Part shown: piece by piece, positions 33,597-41,656 of the stretch
How positions within the stretch are numbered: position 1 is the first letter of the stretch
How the letters are laid out: the number at the start of each line of letters is the position of its first letter
DNA from: Clostridia bacterium
GTDB taxonomy: Bacteria > Bacillota_A > Clostridia > Oscillospirales > CAG-272
Assembly (NCBI GenBank): GCA_017453335.1
Contig: JAFTKI010000101.1
Span: forward strand, 1 to 64,000
Length of the DNA: 64,000 bases
Direction: 5' to 3'
Made by a program: the position numbers and the translations under genes
The notes under the pieces: model-generated
Database searches by the model: none
Told to the model about the DNA's origin: nothing
Seen by the model: only the letters and a program-made list of their open reading frames with translations

Positions 33597-34796
33597 ATGA
33601 ATGATCTGATCATTGCGGGAGCATCCGTGGTTCTTCCCACGGGTGTTCTCCCTGAGAGAAACGTCCTGATTTTGGACGGCAAGATCGCTGACATTAACCT
33701 TCCCGAAACCACTCGGGAAGGTATTTTGACCATTGATGCAAAAGGTCTTTTCCTGTTTGCGGGCTTTATTGATCTGCACGTACATGGCGGAGGCGGAGCC
33801 GATTTTATGGATGCTGTGCCAGAAGCCTTTGAAACAGCGGTCAAGTCGCACCTACAGCATGGTACCACGTTGCTCTATCCCACAGCAATGAGTGCTACCG
33901 AAGAGGATCTGGCGGCATTCATCAAGGCGTTTCTTGCCTTCCGCAAAAACAGCCCCTACGCCGCTCTGACACCCGGATTGCACATGGAAGGCCCCTTTTT
34001 TTCGGGTGCAGGACAGAAAAGCAGCGGCGCACAGCCCACAAATGTGTTAAGACTTCCCGATATTGCGGAGGTCGATCGTTTGCTTGAGGTGGCTGACGGT
34101 TTGGTTTTGCGCTGGGATGCAGCGCCCGAGCTGGAAGGTGCCGACGAACTGGCAAAGCATCTGGTTGAGCGCGGAATCCTTGTTTCGGTTGCGCATACCG
34201 ATGCAACTGCTCCCGAATGTGCGCATGGCTTTGACAGCGGATTTTCTCATGTGACGCACTTTTACAATGCCAACAGCATGCACCGCAAGCGCGACCAAAA
34301 GGTATTTGCGGGCGTGGTGGAGGCAACCTATCTGGATGACCGTGTCAGCGTAGAGCTGATCGGCGACGGTTGTCATATTCCGCGCGAGGATATGCTGCTT
34401 GCGCTCAAGATCAAGGGTGCCGAAAAGGTATCGGTCATCACCGATGCCACCAGAATTGCGGGCACCGATCTTAAGGTCGCAAAGCTTGGCAGTCTTGCAA
34501 AGGGGCGTGACGTGATCGTGGACGACGGCGTGGCAAAGCTCCCCGACCTTTCCTCGTTTGCAGGCAGTATTGCCACAATGGACCGTTGCCTGCGCGTTTT
34601 GTGCGGCGACTACGGAATTGATCTCCCCACCGCCTCGGTCATGCTTTCTTTGGCACCTGCTCTTTGTATGGGTGTAGACGCACAGAAAGGCAGCATCGAG
34701 CTTGGAAAGGATGCCGATCTTGTGCTGGTAGCCCCCGATTGGACACTCCGACAAGTAATCCTCGGCGGAAAACCCGTTGAGGATGCCAAGCTGTGA
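33597..34796 (+). CDS. nagA: N-acetylglucosamine-6-phosphate deacetylase family protein
   Basis: 399 aa amidohydrolase. LFLFAGFIDLHVHGGGGADFMD (about 51-72) has the HxH metal motif; GLHMEGPFF (about 125-133) the metal Glu; SVAHTDAT and HVTHFYNAN the two His ligands; VSVITDATRIAG the catalytic Asp. It removes the acetyl group from an N-acetyl amino-sugar phosphate. The sequence lacks the usual FNAM-P-HR wording (it reads FYNANSMHRKRD) so the exact sugar may differ from GlcNAc-6-P. It sits 4 nt after the NagB-like gene. Confidence 0.85.
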   Translation: MNDLIIAGASVVLPTGVLPERNVLILDGKIADINLPETTREGILTIDAKGLFLFAGFIDLHVHGGGGADFMDAVPEAFETAVKSHLQHGTTLLYPTAMSATEEDLAAFIKAFLAFRKNSPYAALTPGLHMEGPFFSGAGQKSSGAQPTNVLRLPDIAEVDRLLEVADGLVLRWDAAPELEGADELAKHLVERGILVSVAHTDATAPECAHGFDSGFSHVTHFYNANSMHRKRDQKVFAGVVEATYLDDRVSVELIGDGCHIPREDMLLALKIKGAEKVSVITDATRIAGTDLKVAKLGSLAKGRDVIVDDGVAKLPDLSSFAGSIATMDRCLRVLCGDYGIDLPTASVMLSLAPALCMGVDAQKGSIELGKDADLVLVAPDWTLRQVILGGKPVEDAKL

Positions 34797-34803
34797 GGGT
34801 TTT

Positions 34804-36177
34804 ATGAAGATCGTTGTTTGTATTCGGTTAGGACAGGACGGAGAACCAGGGCCTTTTGATGCCTGCGCATACGAGGCGGCTCTGCGGATCCCCGAGGCAG
34901 AGATCACTTTGCTGTCTATGGGAGCACCGTCCGCCGCCGATCGTCTGCTTCACTTAACAAGGCTTGGCGCCAAAAACGCTGTTTTACTTTCGGACAAAGC
35001 CTTTGCGGGGGCCGACACCTTGGCGACTGCGAAAACACTTGCCAAGGCATTGGAAAAGCTCTCTCCCGATCTTGTGATCTGCGGCAGGCAGACCTTGATC
35101 GGAGATACCGCCCAAACGGGACCGATGCTCTCGGTTCTGGCAGGGTATTCGCTGATCACGAATGTTATGTCGTTCGATGCGCTGACACCAACCGAGATCA
35201 CCTGCACCACACGCGCCGAGGGTAACCTGACCGCCCCTCTTCCCGCGTTGATCACCGTGGAGCGTATCAATACCCTTCGTCTGCCCCGTTTGCGCTCACG
35301 CGTTGGAGAGTGCGAGGTTTGGAATGCTGAAACATTGGGGCTTTCTCCTTCGGAATGCGGTCTTACCGCCTCTCCGACACGCGTGATAAAAACCTTTGAA
35401 AATCAATCGGGAAAACGCCGTTGCAAAAAGATCAGCCGTGACGGGCTTTCCGAGGCGATCGCATACGGCTTGGAGCGTTACCGTGCGCGCACTTCTCCCG
35501 AAACCGAAAACCGTGAACGCTTGGATCACGTTTGCATCGTAGGAGAAGCTCCGATGGAATTCGCCAAAACGGTTGCCGATCATATCACCGTTCTCTCTCC
35601 GAAAGATGCAAAAGAGCTGGCAGAGGAGATCACAAAGATTTCTCCCACAGCAGTGCTTTGGGGCAGTGATGCTTGGTCAAAGCGCACCGCAGCCGCCGTT
35701 TCGGCAGGGCTCGGGCTCGGGCTTTGCGCCGATTGCACGCGACTGGAGGCAGAAAACGGAGAACTGATGATGTACCGTCCCGCGCTTTCGGGCAGTACGA
35801 TTGCAAAGATCCGCAGTATCACCAAGCCCTCAATGGCAACGGTACGCACCGCCGCCGAGGGACACGCGCCCATTGTGGTGGGAATCGGCTTTGGTGTGCG
35901 TGATCGGATCGATTGTGTGAAGGCTTTTGCAGAAGAGCTTGGTGCCGAGATCGCGGCGTCGCGCAAAATGGTAGATAACGGATACCTGCCGTATGAGCTT
36001 CAACTGGGACTCACGGGCAAATCCCTGCATCCCCCCGTCTATATTGCCGTTGGCATTTCGGGAGCGGTGCATCACGTCGTTGGGATGCAAAACGCAGGCA
36101 CCGTGATTGCCATCAATCCCGATCCATACGCTCCCATCTTTGATTACGCCGACTTCGGCATCGTAGACAACTTTTAA
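34804..36177 (+). CDS. Electron transfer flavoprotein, beta and alpha subunits fused
   Basis: 457 aa from ATG 34804 (GTGAGGG upstream). Residues 1 to about 200 are ETF-beta: MKIVVCIRLG, PDLVICGRQTLIGDTAQTGPMLS (about 88-110), then PALITVERINTLRLPRLRS. Residues about 240-457 are ETF-alpha: the FAD domain with LYELQLGLTGKSLHPPVYIAVGISGAVHHVVGMQNAGTVIAINPDPYAPIFDYADFGIV in recognisable form near the C-terminus. ETF takes electrons from flavin dehydrogenases. Both halves in one chain is unusual, and its place at the end of an operon starting with a GlcD-type oxidase implies that oxidase is the donor, possibly in flavin-based electron confurcation. Confidence 0.88.
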   Translation: MKIVVCIRLGQDGEPGPFDACAYEAALRIPEAEITLLSMGAPSAADRLLHLTRLGAKNAVLLSDKAFAGADTLATAKTLAKALEKLSPDLVICGRQTLIGDTAQTGPMLSVLAGYSLITNVMSFDALTPTEITCTTRAEGNLTAPLPALITVERINTLRLPRLRSRVGECEVWNAETLGLSPSECGLTASPTRVIKTFENQSGKRRCKKISRDGLSEAIAYGLERYRARTSPETENRERLDHVCIVGEAPMEFAKTVADHITVLSPKDAKELAEEITKISPTAVLWGSDAWSKRTAAAVSAGLGLGLCADCTRLEAENGELMMYRPALSGSTIAKIRSITKPSMATVRTAAEGHAPIVVGIGFGVRDRIDCVKAFAEELGAEIAASRKMVDNGYLPYELQLGLTGKSLHPPVYIAVGISGAVHHVVGMQNAGTVIAINPDPYAPIFDYADFGIVDNF

Positions 36178-36178
36178 A

Positions 36179-36227
36179 AGAATGCGCTCCTCGGAACAAG
36201 ATTTGCAAGGGAGCGCTTCTCTTTTTT
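36179..36227 (+). terminator. Terminator of the catabolic operon
   Basis: GCGCTCC (36184-36190) pairs with GGAGCGC (36210-36216), extended by AGAA/TTCT, then six T. Confidence 0.8.
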
Positions 36228-36256
36228 GCCTTTTTTGCCGTGTTCGCACAAAAATA

Positions 36257-36285
36257 TTGTATTCACCAACGCTTTATGCTATAAT
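36257..36285 (+). promoter_or_regulatory. Promoter of the GH20-like gene
   Basis: TTGTAT (36257-36262), 17-nt spacer, TATAAT (36280-36285) with TGC. Confidence 0.8.
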
Positions 36286-36316
36286 AATCTCACTACAGCA
36301 AAAAAGGAGCAACAAC

Positions 36317-38680
36317 ATGTACATCGGCACTTTGAAGCAACAAAAGATCGCGTTTTTTCACGCGGGTACGGATATTCCCTTTTCTCCTTCCTCCGCGGAA
36401 AACGGTATCTATACGTGGAACTGGGACTATATTTTTGATACGGCTTTGGACGTGCATGTCACCTTGGAGGAAGCTTCCTTCATCGGTGCCATTACGGTTG
36501 GACTGACCAAGAAAAAATCGGTCAAAAAGATCGAAATCCTTTCAAACGGTGTTATTGTCGGAGTATATTCGGCAGAAACCGACGGTGCCACGGGCGGTGA
36601 GATCACCGTTTCGGTTGGCACGGAGACAAAGACACTGACCGTCCGTCTGTACGCCGCAATGGAGGATCTGATTCTGACCAACCTTGACGTGTTGGGAGCC
36701 CGCGATGACGAAACGCCGTTTGTATGGCCTCAGCCGAAAAAGATCTGCGCAGAAAAAAAGGTTGACGGAATCCGTGAGATCGTTGCAAGCACAGCCGATG
36801 CCGATGAGTCCTTTGCCGTCGAGTTTTTGAAGGAACGCCTGACCGAGCGCCACGGTAAAATACCCGTGAGCGAGAGCGGCTACAGGATCGTATTTGTAAA
36901 GGATACAACAGGTGCATACAACGGCGAACGCTACACTGTAAAAACCGAAGATAAAACGGTTACGGTCACCGCTGCTTCAAGGCTGGCACTTCTTTACGGA
37001 GCCGACACGCTGTTGCAGATCTCCTCCAAAGAAGGGGTACCGAGCCTTTCGGTAGACGACAAGCCCTCCAAGGAATTCCGAGGTCTGCACATCGGTCTGC
37101 CCGCGCGTGAGAATTTTGAATTCACACGCCGCCTCTTCCGCTACGTTCTGATCCCTCTGCGCTTCAATCTGCTGATCGTGGAATTTGCGGGCGGTATGCG
37201 CTTTGAAAAGCATCCCGAAATTTCCGAGGCTTGGCTTCGTGCCAAAGAAAACTTCAAGCAAGGGCTCCAGCCCAAAATGCCTCACTCGGGCATGGTCGCG
37301 GGCGGCACAGTGTTGGAAAAGCATGAGGTGGCAGAGGTGCTTGGATATGCACGTGAGCTTGGCATTGAGATCGTCCCCGAGGTGCAAAGTCTCGGTCACG
37401 TTCAGTACATTACCTACGCGCATCCCGAGCTTGCCGAACGCATCGAAACGCCCGACGGGGATGTGGACACGCGCGCGGATGACACCAAGCCCGTCGGCTT
37501 TTATCCGCATTGCTACTGCCCTTCCCTGCAGGAGTCCTACGATCTGATGTACGATATCATCGACGAGATCGTGGAGGTTGCAAAACCCTCACGCTACGTC
37601 CACATGGGACACGATGAGATCTACCATCTCGGTCGTTGCCGCCGTTGCCAAACTAAGAATCCTGCCGATCTGTACGTCAAGCACGTAACGGCAATGTATG
37701 ACTACCTTAAGCAAAAAGGGCTTGGCATGATGATCTGGTCGGATATGCTTCACACCGATTCGGTTCGGAAATATTATGTTCCCGAGGCGCGCGACCGCTT
37801 GCCGAAGGACATTGTGATGCTGGACTTTTCGTGGTATTTCCATCCCGAAAACGATATCGAAGACGAGCTTCTTCCTTACGGTTACAAGCTCCTTGTCGGA
37901 AATCTGTACTCCTCACACCATACACGCTACCGTTCGCGCATTTTCAAGGACGGCATGATGGGAGGACAGATCTCACTTTGGCTCTCCACCGAGGAATCGC
38001 TTGCGGGTGAAAAAGGCAAGTGGTGGGATATGATGTATCTTTCCGAAATGCTTTGGAACGCCGAGTCTTACGACGAACGAAACCGCACCGCCTACACGCA
38101 TTTGATCGCGTCGTACCTGCAACCCCGTTTGCGCGACGAGCTTCGCGGAACCTATTCGGCAAACGGCTACACAGAAAAAGCACTTTCTCTGCCAAATGGC
38201 AACAATCACCCCTTCGCTCCCTTGGCGTCACTCGCTCCCGGTGCAATTCTCTGGACATCGGGTGAGATTACCGTGAATGAAGCGTTTGACCGATTGATTT
38301 TCGAGCACGCAACCGCTTGGAGTGCTCCCATCACCGCATGGGACAATGCCGAGCAGATCGGTGCCTACACCGTCACTTATGAGGACGGAAAGCAGGAAAC
38401 GGTTGACGTGTGCTACGGGCGTAATATTATGTGCTGTTCGTGGCGCTATGCACAACCCATGCCGCATAAATACTACCGTCACACGGGCTATTGCGGTACG
38501 TGGTTCTCCGATCCCGTTTGTCAAGGTCACGCCGCCGACGGCTCTGATCTGACCGTAACAGGCTATGTTTGGCAAAATCCTCATCCCGATCAAAAGATCG
38601 TTTCGATTGCATATCAACCCGCAGAAAACAATCCCTGTGGCTTGGTTCTGGTCGGTATACGCGGAGAAATTAAGAATTAA
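36317..38680 (+). CDS. GH20-like beta-N-acetylhexosaminidase
   Basis: 787 aa from ATG 36317 (AAAAAGGAGC upstream; the frame is open further 5' but that part lies before the promoter). No signal peptide, so cytosolic. An N-terminal beta domain (about 1-240) precedes a (beta/alpha)8 barrel: FRGLHIGLPARENFEFTRRLFRYVLIPLRFN, EIVPEVQSLGHVQYI, and YVHMGHDEIYHLG (about 430-442) with the Asp-Glu pair of GH20, whose Asp orients the acetamido group and Glu is the acid. A final beta domain follows. Expected role: releases terminal GlcNAc or GalNAc, feeding the NagA/NagB-like operon upstream. Confidence 0.85.
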   Translation: MYIGTLKQQKIAFFHAGTDIPFSPSSAENGIYTWNWDYIFDTALDVHVTLEEASFIGAITVGLTKKKSVKKIEILSNGVIVGVYSAETDGATGGEITVSVGTETKTLTVRLYAAMEDLILTNLDVLGARDDETPFVWPQPKKICAEKKVDGIREIVASTADADESFAVEFLKERLTERHGKIPVSESGYRIVFVKDTTGAYNGERYTVKTEDKTVTVTAASRLALLYGADTLLQISSKEGVPSLSVDDKPSKEFRGLHIGLPARENFEFTRRLFRYVLIPLRFNLLIVEFAGGMRFEKHPEISEAWLRAKENFKQGLQPKMPHSGMVAGGTVLEKHEVAEVLGYARELGIEIVPEVQSLGHVQYITYAHPELAERIETPDGDVDTRADDTKPVGFYPHCYCPSLQESYDLMYDIIDEIVEVAKPSRYVHMGHDEIYHLGRCRRCQTKNPADLYVKHVTAMYDYLKQKGLGMMIWSDMLHTDSVRKYYVPEARDRLPKDIVMLDFSWYFHPENDIEDELLPYGYKLLVGNLYSSHHTRYRSRIFKDGMMGGQISLWLSTEESLAGEKGKWWDMMYLSEMLWNAESYDERNRTAYTHLIASYLQPRLRDELRGTYSANGYTEKALSLPNGNNHPFAPLASLAPGAILWTSGEITVNEAFDRLIFEHATAWSAPITAWDNAEQIGAYTVTYEDGKQETVDVCYGRNIMCCSWRYAQPMPHKYYRHTGYCGTWFSDPVCQGHAADGSDLTVTGYVWQNPHPDQKIVSIAYQPAENNPCGLVLVGIRGEIKN

Positions 38681-38695
38681 ACTAAGAATTATTTT

Positions 38696-38733
38696 AAAAA
38701 AGCAAGCATGATCTGTTGATTGTGCTTGCTTTT
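38696..38733 (+). terminator. Terminator of the GH20-like gene
   Basis: AAAAGCAAGCA pairs with TGCTTGCTTTT (38723-38733) across a 14-nt loop. Confidence 0.75.
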
Positions 38734-38746
38734 GTGCCGTTTTCAA

Positions 38747-38775
38747 TTGACAACACCTGACTTTTGTGCTATAAT
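38747..38775 (+). promoter_or_regulatory. Promoter of the nitrilase-GDPD gene
   Basis: TTGACA (38747-38752), 17-nt spacer, TATAAT (38770-38775) with TGC: consensus in every element. Confidence 0.92.
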
Positions 38776-38801
38776 CAAGAAAAATTGAAAGGAGTCAATC
38801 G

Positions 38802-40418
38802 ATGAAAGCTTGTATATTTCAACCGCCATACTCCCGCGATATTTCGAAATCCGAGGAGTTTTTCCAATATAAAATGGATCTGTTGGAATCCTGTACTCCC
38901 GATATGGACTTGATCGTTCTTCCCGAGTACAGCGATGTTCCCTGTGCCACCTCTACGCTGGAGGAAACACTCTTTTATCACGACAAATACATCGGCGTTC
39001 TGCTTGACAAGTGTATTGCCACCGCCAAGCGTTGCAACGCCATTCTGTGTGTCAACGCGCTCTCGCTTGAGGAGGGCGGCTACCGCAACACCACTTATGT
39101 GTACGGCAGAGACGGTACCTTGCTGGGAAAGTATTTCAAAAAGCATCTTCCCCCTCTTGAGATCGACGTGCTGGATCTGGATAAAGACTACACATTTGAG
39201 CCTTCCTCGCCCTACGTTCTGGAGATTGAGGGCTTGCGCTACGCCTTCCTGACCTGCTACGATTTTTATTTCTACGAAGCCTTTGCCAATATCGCACGCG
39301 AGGATGTTGACATCATCGTGGGTTGCTCTCTCCAGCGAAGCGACTCCCATTCCGCAATCGAGATCATGTGCCGCTTCTTGGCGTACAACACCAATGCTTA
39401 CGTGGTGCGTTCCTCGGTCAGCTTTGGAGAGGACTCCACAATTTGCGGTGCCTCTATGATCGTTGATCCGCGCGGAAACGTGCTGGAAAATATGCATGGA
39501 CGCTTTGGCATGGCATGTGCCGAATTTGATCCCCGTGATAAATATTTCAAGCCCGCGGGCTACGGTAACCCCGATGCCTCGCACTATCAATACATCGAAT
39601 ACGGCAGAAAGCCGTGGCAATACCGCGTGGGCGGCCCTGCGATTGTCCCCTTTGATGACCGTATGCCCTATCCCCGCGTTTGTTCCCACCGTGGCTACAA
39701 CAAGATCGCACCCGAAAACAGCATGCCTGCATTTGGTGCGGCGATTGCAATGGGAGCCGAAGAGATTGAATTTGACCTTTGGCCTACAGCCGACGGCGAA
39801 ATCGTTTCCAGCCACGACAGCACGCTTGATCGTGTTTCCAACGGTACGGGAAAGATCTACGAGCACACGCTTGCTGAGCTTGAGGCTTTGGACTTTGGCT
39901 CGAAATTCAGCCCCGATTACAGTGAGCTTTCGATCGTACGCTTTGAGGATATCCTGCAGAAATTCGCGGGACAGACCATCATGAACATCCACGTCAAGCC
40001 GCTCTCGCTTGACAAACCATACCCCGAAGAGATCATGAAAAAGATCGTGGCACTTATCCGCAAATACGATTGCGCCCGTCACGTTTACTTCATGCTGGAG
40101 CCCGACGAGCATATCCGCCAATTCAAGGCCTATGCTCCCGACATTCCCGTTTGCGTTGGTCACCTGGAGGCGCGCCCATGGGAGATCGTTGACCGTGCCA
40201 TAGCCCTTGGCGCCGAGAAGGTACAGCTTTACAAGCCCTATTTCAATCAGGAAATGATCGACAAAGCACACGCACACGGTATTCGTTGCAACGTGTTCTG
40301 GACGAACAAACCCGGAGAAGCAAACCATTTCCTTGACATGGGAATCGACACGCTTCTCACAAACCACTACAACACGGTTCGCCAGGCGGTAAAGCACCGT
40401 TTGCCCAAGAAAAAATAA
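38802..40418 (+). CDS. Nitrilase-superfamily amidohydrolase fused to glycerophosphodiester phosphodiesterase
   Basis: 538 aa, two enzymes in one chain. Residues about 1-260 are a carbon-nitrogen hydrolase with all three catalytic residues: Glu42 (LPEYSD), Lys113/114 (KYFKKHLPP) and Cys152 (FLTCYDFYFY). Residues about 290-535 are a GDPD barrel: CSHRGYNKIAPENS (His296-Arg297), GAEEIEFDLWPTADG (metal Glu/Asp) and SHDSTLDR (His338). No signal peptide or membrane segment. The pair could cut both an amide and a phosphodiester of one molecule, but the substrate is unknown. Ribosome site GAAAGGAG. Confidence 0.88.
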   Translation: MKACIFQPPYSRDISKSEEFFQYKMDLLESCTPDMDLIVLPEYSDVPCATSTLEETLFYHDKYIGVLLDKCIATAKRCNAILCVNALSLEEGGYRNTTYVYGRDGTLLGKYFKKHLPPLEIDVLDLDKDYTFEPSSPYVLEIEGLRYAFLTCYDFYFYEAFANIAREDVDIIVGCSLQRSDSHSAIEIMCRFLAYNTNAYVVRSSVSFGEDSTICGASMIVDPRGNVLENMHGRFGMACAEFDPRDKYFKPAGYGNPDASHYQYIEYGRKPWQYRVGGPAIVPFDDRMPYPRVCSHRGYNKIAPENSMPAFGAAIAMGAEEIEFDLWPTADGEIVSSHDSTLDRVSNGTGKIYEHTLAELEALDFGSKFSPDYSELSIVRFEDILQKFAGQTIMNIHVKPLSLDKPYPEEIMKKIVALIRKYDCARHVYFMLEPDEHIRQFKAYAPDIPVCVGHLEARPWEIVDRAIALGAEKVQLYKPYFNQEMIDKAHAHGIRCNVFWTNKPGEANHFLDMGIDTLLTNHYNTVRQAVKHRLPKKK

Positions 40419-40452
40419 CACCAAAGGCCGGTTCATTAAAGTAGATTGCACA

Positions 40453-40585
40453 AAAGAAGCCTCCCCTGTGTAAGGGGAGGTGCCGAGGAACGAGGCGGAG
40501 GGGTTGTAAAAAAGCAAAATTTGGTTTAAAACAATCCCTCAGTCGCTTCGCGACAGCTCCCTTTACACAAGGGAGCCTTTCTTTA
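40453..40585. repeat. MITE-like palindromic repeat element
   Basis: About 133 bp with imperfect inverted ends: each end is itself a hairpin (CCTCCCC-TGTGTAA-GGGGAGG on the left, GCTCCCTT-TACAC-AAGGGAGC on the right), and the left end AAAGAAGCCTCCCCTGTGTA mirrors the right end read from the other strand (AAAGAAAGGCTCCCTTGTGT). Inside lies GTCGCTTCGCGAC, a further short palindrome. Fragments of similar type occur at 48634-48669 and near 63515-63562. No transposase is nearby. Confidence 0.7.
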
Positions 40586-40638
40586 TCCCTTCATTTGTGT
40601 AACTTACCCTTAATGAGCCTGCCCTTTTCCGCTTATTC

Positions 40639-41487
40639 TTATTGGTAAGTTTTGCGATACTGCAACGGTGACATTCCCGTCAGCTTTTTGAAAGCGACAA
40701 AAAAATAGTTTTCCGCACCGGGGCTGACGCGCTCCGCGATCTCGGAGATCTTCAAATTGCTGTTTTTGAGCAGCATTTCGGCGGCGCCAACACGTTTTTG
40801 CGCCAAAAGCTGGGATAAGGTCATGCCATATTCGCGCTTGATGATCCGTGCAACCTGCTTGTTGCACAGGTGAACGATGGGAGAAAGATCGTCCAGCGTG
40901 ATGTTTTTGGCATAATTGGAGTTGATGTACGCCTCGATCATTCCGATCGGGGAGGCAATCGTGGGAGATGCCGCTTTTGCAAGAGTTTCCTCTCCAAGCA
41001 GTCTTCCGAACACGTGATACAGGATCAATGATGCAAGATGCTCCGCAACCTCACTTCCGCTCTCGCTGTCCCACTCCGAAGCAAGCTGCCGAATATAAAA
41101 GCCAACGTCCTCACCAAGCTCCAGAACAACAGGCGCATCGGCAGAAACGGCAGGATATTCTCCTACGTCAAATTGCGGCAGAACCAACAGATTGTAGCCG
41201 TTGCCCCCCTCTACCATCGAGCAATGCTTGAACCCCGGAGGCACGAGCACGACCTTGTGTGAAAAGGTTTCAATTCCGCCCTCGCTAACCAGCGTCATTT
41301 TGCAATCGGGAGCAAACAACAGTTCATAAGTAAAATGCGTGTGCGTACGTTGAAGCATTTCCTCGGGCGCAATTTTGTGCAACGGCAGTTTCAGGCTTCC
41401 GCCCGCCGTCATGATCCGAAAGCTTTTTCCCAACGTCTTCACACAAAAGCCCGACGAATCCCATCGGCGCGTTTCTTTTTTCTCCAT
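40639..41487 (-). CDS. AraC-family transcriptional regulator
   Basis: 282 aa from ATG 41487 (GGGAAGGTGG upstream). The N-terminal cupin-like sensor domain (about 20-130; RTHTHFTYELLFAPDCKMTL, VLVPPGFKHC) would bind a sugar; the C-terminal about 100 residues are the double HTH (IEAYINSNYAKNITLDDLSPIVHLCNKQVARIIKREYGMTLSQLLAQKRV, then ISEIAERVSPGAENYFFVAFKKLTGMSPLQYRK). It is divergent from the GH51-like gene and probably controls it. Confidence 0.93.
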   Translation of the reverse strand: MEKKETRRWDSSGFCVKTLGKSFRIMTAGGSLKLPLHKIAPEEMLQRTHTHFTYELLFAPDCKMTLVSEGGIETFSHKVVLVPPGFKHCSMVEGGNGYNLLVLPQFDVGEYPAVSADAPVVLELGEDVGFYIRQLASEWDSESGSEVAEHLASLILYHVFGRLLGEETLAKAASPTIASPIGMIEAYINSNYAKNITLDDLSPIVHLCNKQVARIIKREYGMTLSQLLAQKRVGAAEMLLKNSNLKISEIAERVSPGAENYFFVAFKKLTGMSPLQYRKTYQ

Positions 41488-41512
41488 GACATTTCCACCT
41501 TCCCTTTGCTTC

Positions 41513-41541
41513 AGTTTAGCACATCTTTTTTGTTTTGTCAA
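41513..41541 (-). promoter_or_regulatory. Promoter of the AraC-family gene
   Basis: Minus strand: TTGACA (41536-41541), 17-nt spacer, TAAACT (41513-41518) with TGC. Confidence 0.75.
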
Positions 41542-41593
41542 TCAAAAACTATCCAAATAAGACATTATTTTTAAAAAATGTTCCGATAATCGC

Positions 41594-41622
41594 TTGAATT
41601 CATTTTGAAATACTTGTATAAT
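41594..41622 (+). promoter_or_regulatory. Promoter of the GH51-like gene
   Basis: TTGAAT (41594-41599), 17-nt spacer, TATAAT (41617-41622). Confidence 0.8.
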
Positions 41623-41656
41623 GGTGCTGTAGAAATTGATAGGAGGACGCATCATC

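Noticed and set aside
38775..40517. Long open frame on the minus strand (580 codons)
   Set aside because: Lies fully opposite the nitrilase-GDPD gene, has no ribosome site and a composition typical of an antisense shadow.
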